From: CAYUNA01 sp047629355 | GTDB taxonomy: Bacteria; Bacteroidota; Bacteroidia; Chitinophagales; Saprospiraceae | Length of the DNA: 37,266 nucleotides | Assembly: GCA_047629355.1 (NCBI GenBank) | Contig: JBLHWU010000033.1 | Span: forward strand, 1 to 37,266 | Reading direction: 5' to 3' | The notes under the pieces: generated by a model | Database searches by the model: none | The model's input: the letters and a program-made list of their open reading frames with translations, nothing else | Told to the model about the DNA's origin: nothing | Position numbers and translations under genes: made by a program | In this document: one piece after another, positions 33,723 through 37,266 of the stretch | How the letters are laid out: the number at the start of each line of letters is the position of its first letter | Numbering within the stretch: the stretch's first letter is position 1

Positions 33723-35138
33723 CTAATAAGTCACCCGCACCAATTTTAATCGACTCCGACTTTCACTCATTACAATCAATTCATTGGATGCAACTTGCAC
33801 AGCATCCCGAAATCGCAATCGTAATTTTTGACTCTCTGTACTCATCACCGCATTTCGGTCAGCTTCCCCTTTTCCAGTCAAAACATACTCACTAACCGTC
33901 GTTTCATACTTTGCTTCATCGTTAAAAATCACGCGCAATGCAGACGGCGTTTTCAATAAAAAATAAGAACTAAACGCGGCATCGTCATCTTGCGAATATT
34001 GCTTTTTATGCATGATTTGCTTCCAATGTTCCTGCCCGTCAGGATGCACAGAAATTGCAAAAACATCGTCGTAATAATAATCAATTGCGCCATAAGACCG
34101 AGTATTTGTAGGACCGCCGCCTGTTTGTCGCTCCTGTATTTTACTCAATTCTCCAATTAAAATAATGCCGCCGTCGCGTCGCAAAACAATTTCTTGCACC
34201 TCCGCTTCAGGGATTCCTTTAACTTTTCCAACTTTTCGCTCCCGCAATGTGGCAACGAAGTCTTCATTAAATAACCGAAATTCTAACAAGTGCGCATCGG
34301 GATTACCAGCAGGAACTTTCATATAAAAATAGCCTTCTGCCCAACCACGTGTTTCTTTATAAAATAAGCCGCCTGCGATAAGCTGCGTATTCAAATTATC
34401 ATAGTCAAAATAGGCGTCAAAAGTCAAATGACTCTGCATATTAATGGTATATCGAAAAATAGAATTGCCCATGCGTGGACCATATTCAAAAATTTCAAAA
34501 TGATGCTCGTCTTGCTTAAATCTTCGGTTTTCTTTATCAAAAATGAGGTGCATATTACCACCATTGTCCACCAAAATTTGATGGAAATCACGAGTCAATA
34601 CGACGTCGTCAGGAATTAAAATATTTTCCCAAAGCAATTTCATCTTTTTCAAATCATAACTATAAGCATGAATTTCTTTAGAGTCGTCAAAATAGTAAAT
34701 CAGTAATTTAGACTTGTTTTTGGAAGTAATCACTTTAAAATTAGGCGTATTGAATACCCGTCCAAAACCTTTTACTCGTGCAGAATCCAAAAGATTTGCT
34801 CCAGCATCATATTTATTTATTTTTAAAATGATACAACCTTTTTCTTTAAAAGAATAGATTGCCGAAAATTCTTTTAAGGTTGCCAAAATTCCAATTAAAT
34901 TAGGACTTTTCTCATCCAATTCAATCTCTTTATCCCAACTCAATTGCAAATTTTTGTCAAAACATTGCACTTTGAAATTTTCACCTTCTTCTTCTAAAAC
35001 CAAGGTATTCCCTTTGATATTACCAATCAATTCATACTCCGTATTGCTGCGCATCGTCAGCGGTGACGAAACAGAAACGGTTTGCGCAAAGAGTGCATTG
35101 GTCATCGCTAACAGAATAAATAGTAGTACGTTTTTCAT
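33723..35138 (-). CDS. Uncharacterised exported protein
   Basis: 471 residues with a clear signal peptide (MKNVLLFILLAMTNALFAQ, cleavage after about 19). The rest is a series of short beta-rich segments with repeated WDKE/LLWEN and LIYYFDD-type strands, suggesting a beta-propeller-like periplasmic protein; this is inference. No lipobox, membrane helix or T9SS C-terminal domain is present. It lies alone between an AT-rich gap and the divergent GMC oxidoreductase gene. Confidence 0.7.
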   Translation of the reverse strand: MKNVLLFILLAMTNALFAQTVSVSSPLTMRSNTEYELIGNIKGNTLVLEEEGENFKVQCFDKNLQLSWDKEIELDEKSPNLIGILATLKEFSAIYSFKEKGCIILKINKYDAGANLLDSARVKGFGRVFNTPNFKVITSKNKSKLLIYYFDDSKEIHAYSYDLKKMKLLWENILIPDDVVLTRDFHQILVDNGGNMHLIFDKENRRFKQDEHHFEIFEYGPRMGNSIFRYTINMQSHLTFDAYFDYDNLNTQLIAGGLFYKETRGWAEGYFYMKVPAGNPDAHLLEFRLFNEDFVATLRERKVGKVKGIPEAEVQEIVLRRDGGIILIGELSKIQERQTGGGPTNTRSYGAIDYYYDDVFAISVHPDGQEHWKQIMHKKQYSQDDDAAFSSYFLLKTPSALRVIFNDEAKYETTVSEYVLTGKGEADRNAVMSTESQKLRLRFRDAVQVASNELIVMSESRSRLKLVRVTY

Positions 35139-35401
35139 TAAATAATCGTTTACTTAGGGATTCAGAAAGAGTAGGTTTTACACAATCAGTAGTCAGTTTG
35201 GAGCGCAAAAGCAAAATAGACCCCTAAAATAAGCAGATTTTAGGAATTAAAAAGGAAAGAATTGGAAAGTCTACGGACGGATGACAAAAAAAGGTAGTTT
35301 AACTTAATTTTAGGGCGTTGGTATAACCTTTTTATAAAAATGTGGTTTCTATGAAAACTCCCTTCCCAAAATAACCGTTTATTTGCACTCAAAATTAAGA
35401 A

Positions 35402-36940
35402 ATGAAAAAATCCTACGACGCAATCATTATCGGCAGTGGCTTTGGCGGCTCGATGATCGCTCGCCAACTCGTCAATGCAGGTATGAAAGTACTGATGCTC
35501 GAACGCGGCAGCAAGGTCAAACGCAGCAAAGAAGAAAACTGGGGTATGAAAAGTTCTCTCGAACTCACACCGCATTACGATAAAAGTAGCATGCTGAAGG
35601 TACTCAAAGGCGGGCACAAAAAAGAAATGGGCATCTACGCATCTGTCGGTGGACCATCGGTTTTTTATGGAGGTGTTTCCTTTCGATTTCGAGAAAAAGA
35701 TTTTGAATCTATGCCCGAAATTACAGGTGATTCTGGTGCAAAATGGATGTATGATTACAACACGATTGAGCCATTTTATTCAGAATCGGAGCAAATTTTA
35801 GGTATCTCTGGCGAAGCAGGAATTGACCCGACCGAGCCGTTTCGGAGTGCGCCGTTTCCGCAAGGTCCAACCGAGTTGGCAAATATTTCAAAAAAGGTGC
35901 GGAAGGGCGCAGAAAGTATGGGACTTCATCCCTTTCAACTGCCTTTAGCTATCAATTATGAAGATACATCTCGCGCGACTTGTATCTCTTGTACGACTTG
36001 CGATACTTATGCCTGCGCGATTGGCGCGAAGAATGATTTAGCTACGATTTTGTTACCAGATTTGGTATTGAAAGGTTTGGAAATCAAAACGAATACCGTC
36101 GTTACCAAACTAAACGTAGAAGGCAAAAAAGTGACTTCTGTCGATTGTGTTTCTAAAGAAACTGGCGATAAAATGACCTTTCATGCAGATTTAGTTATAT
36201 CGTCAGCGGGAGCCGTTGGGTCGCCACACATCTTATTAGCGTCCGATTTGGATAAATATAATCCGGGTGGAAAAGTGATTGGTCGCTATTTGATGCGGCA
36301 CGTTAATTCCATTATTTTTGGCATTTTTCCCGGCGTAGCTGATAAGGAAAATCGGTTTCACAAGCAGTTGGCAATCTTGGATTATTATTTTGAACATCCA
36401 GACTCTGATTTGAAAAAACTGGGGAGTTTGCAGCAAATGCCGACGCCGCCGATGGGCTTAGTGCAAAATGAAATTCCGGGACCAATTGGTAAATTATTGA
36501 GTCAGGGCGTTCGTTTGTTGACAGGACTTTTGGCGATTGCGGAAGACCAACCTAATTTTGAAAACTACGTCAAAGTTGATAAAAACACGCTCGACAAATT
36601 TGGTTTGCCACAACCACTTATTAGTCATACTTATTCTGAAAGAGATAAAGAAGCGGTGAAAGTCTTGGTGAACGTAGGCAAGAAAATCATGCGCAAAGCA
36701 GGGGCATTGACGCACTATGTGCATCCAATTCAGACCTTCTCACACGCCGTCGGTACGGTAAGAATGGGCGATAATCCAGAAACTTCAGCTTTGGATGAAA
36801 ACTGCCAATTTCGTGGATTGGATAATTTATTTGTGGTAGATGGCAGTTTTATGCCGACTTCTGCGGCGGTTAATCCGAGTTTGACAATTTCTGCCAATGC
36901 GTTGAAAGTGGGGAAATTTATCGTTGAAAATAGAAATTAA
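35402..36940 (+). CDS. GMC-family FAD-dependent oxidoreductase
   Basis: 512 residues. An N-terminal FAD-binding Rossmann motif (DAIIIGSGFGGSMIA, 6-20) and LMLERG. The active-site region HAVGTVRMGDNPETSALDEN carries the catalytic His, followed by the C-terminal FAD segment NLFVVDGSFMPTSAAVNPSL. Residues 194-205 read CISCTTCDTYAC, a cluster of four Cys typical of a bacterial GMC subgroup (related to sugar- and sterol-oxidising enzymes). Whether it binds metal is not known to me. It oxidises an alcohol, substrate unknown. No signal peptide is visible. No cytochrome or subunit III gene is adjacent. Confidence 0.9.
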   Translation: MKKSYDAIIIGSGFGGSMIARQLVNAGMKVLMLERGSKVKRSKEENWGMKSSLELTPHYDKSSMLKVLKGGHKKEMGIYASVGGPSVFYGGVSFRFREKDFESMPEITGDSGAKWMYDYNTIEPFYSESEQILGISGEAGIDPTEPFRSAPFPQGPTELANISKKVRKGAESMGLHPFQLPLAINYEDTSRATCISCTTCDTYACAIGAKNDLATILLPDLVLKGLEIKTNTVVTKLNVEGKKVTSVDCVSKETGDKMTFHADLVISSAGAVGSPHILLASDLDKYNPGGKVIGRYLMRHVNSIIFGIFPGVADKENRFHKQLAILDYYFEHPDSDLKKLGSLQQMPTPPMGLVQNEIPGPIGKLLSQGVRLLTGLLAIAEDQPNFENYVKVDKNTLDKFGLPQPLISHTYSERDKEAVKVLVNVGKKIMRKAGALTHYVHPIQTFSHAVGTVRMGDNPETSALDENCQFRGLDNLFVVDGSFMPTSAAVNPSLTISANALKVGKFIVENRN

Positions 36941-36976
36941 AAATTTAGTCGTGCGTCATTTTCTTATTTTCTATTA

Positions 36977-37136
36977 AGTAACGATAAAATAATAAGTCCG
37001 ACAAGTTAGACAGTGGATAATTTTTCTCAGTTTTTACTTGAAAGAAAGATAATTGTTGACACTTTGACTGATTTCAAGTGAAAAATGAGGGAAATTTGCC
37101 CTGTCTAAATGGCGGAGTTATTTTTTATCTTATGCT
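36977..37136. mobile_element. Palindromic element P7 (160 bp) flanked by TA
   Basis: Left arm AGTAACGATAAAATAATAAG with TCCG and TTAGACAG; right arm (reverse complement) AGCATAAGATAAAAAATAAC with TCCG and TTTAGACAG. Inner arms CTCAGTTTTTACTTGAAA and CTCATTTTTCACTTGAAA also mirror. TA at 36975-36976 and 37137-37138. Lies between the GMC gene and the IS at the window edge. Confidence 0.8.
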
Positions 37137-37204
37137 AAGTTAGGGCAAACGCACCAAAGTAATGTTAGAAAAAAAGAGCATCTTGCACACAAAATTACAA
37201 ATTT

Positions 37205-37266
37205 ATGCAAGACCAGATATCATCTATATTTTCTAGCGTTGAAGACCCCCGTGAAACAGGCAGATG
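37205..37266 (+). CDS. Start of a probable ISAs1-family transposase (cut by window edge)
   Basis: Twenty codons from ATG 37205: MQDQISSIFSSVEDPRETGR. The spacing FxxxxDPR near the N-terminus is typical of ISAs1-family transposases (H-repeat-like, DDE type), which start with a short helix then a conserved DPR. Only this short part is visible. TAGGGCAAACGCACC at 37141 may be the left end of the IS, about 5 bases past the TA of P7. Confidence 0.5.
   Translation, partial: MQDQISSIFSSVEDPRETGR

Overview
The window looks like chromosomal DNA of a Bacteroidota bacterium, most likely a member of the Saprospiria/Saprospiraceae or a close relative. The signs are a giant secreted protein with fibronectin type III modules, a SprB-like repeat and a type IX secretion (T9SS) C-terminal signal; Bacteroidota-type promoters (TTTG spaced from TAnnTTTG) and few visible Shine-Dalgarno sites; a Bacteroidota-type ParC; and AT-rich DNA. 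The species call is inference.

Layout. 1-2000: a graveyard with a lipoprotein gene broken by one frameshift and three in-frame stops, plus the tail of a dead regulator-like gene. 2070-6128: T9SS-exported multidomain protein (-). 6664-9458: MerR-type regulator (+), a small membrane protein (-) and a cyclase-family hydrolase (-). 9737-12125: a histidine kinase/response regulator pair, both broken. 12752-21483: parC, a tas-like aldo-keto reductase, a patatin/beta-barrel protein and a SpoIIM-family membrane protein, all (+). 22345-27900: a methyltransferase (-), then a GNAT/FemAB-like protein, flavin reductase-like protein, ribosomal protein L25, omega-amidase and NlpC/P60 hydrolase (+). 28165-30962: a shortened flavodoxin-like oxidoreductase and a PpiD/SurA-like chaperone (-). 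31649-36940: Skp/OmpH (+), Ogt (-), two uncharacterised proteins (-) and a GMC oxidoreductase (+). The right edge enters a probable ISAs1-family transposase.

The genes are mostly unrelated housekeeping and envelope functions in short transcription units. ppiD and skp diverge from one region and both serve envelope protein folding. There is no defence island, prophage or biosynthetic cluster.

The striking content is intergenic. (1) A family of about 120-190 bp near-perfect palindromes ('P elements': P1-P7, with P8 related), mostly flanked by TA. Each copy's two ends match each other but differ between copies. One copy (P4) sits inside another (P3) in the parC leader, and P1 provides the uninterrupted comparison, so the TA target duplication can be read directly. 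(2) A family of three-hairpin elements ('H elements', H1-H5) in five intergenic gaps. Their stems show compensatory changes, and three copies lie inside a further copy-specific inverted repeat. (3) A hairpin reused at three gene ends, heptanucleotide repeat tracts, and a 23-bp perfect hairpin touching a start codon. I consider the H and P families the best candidates for something undescribed.
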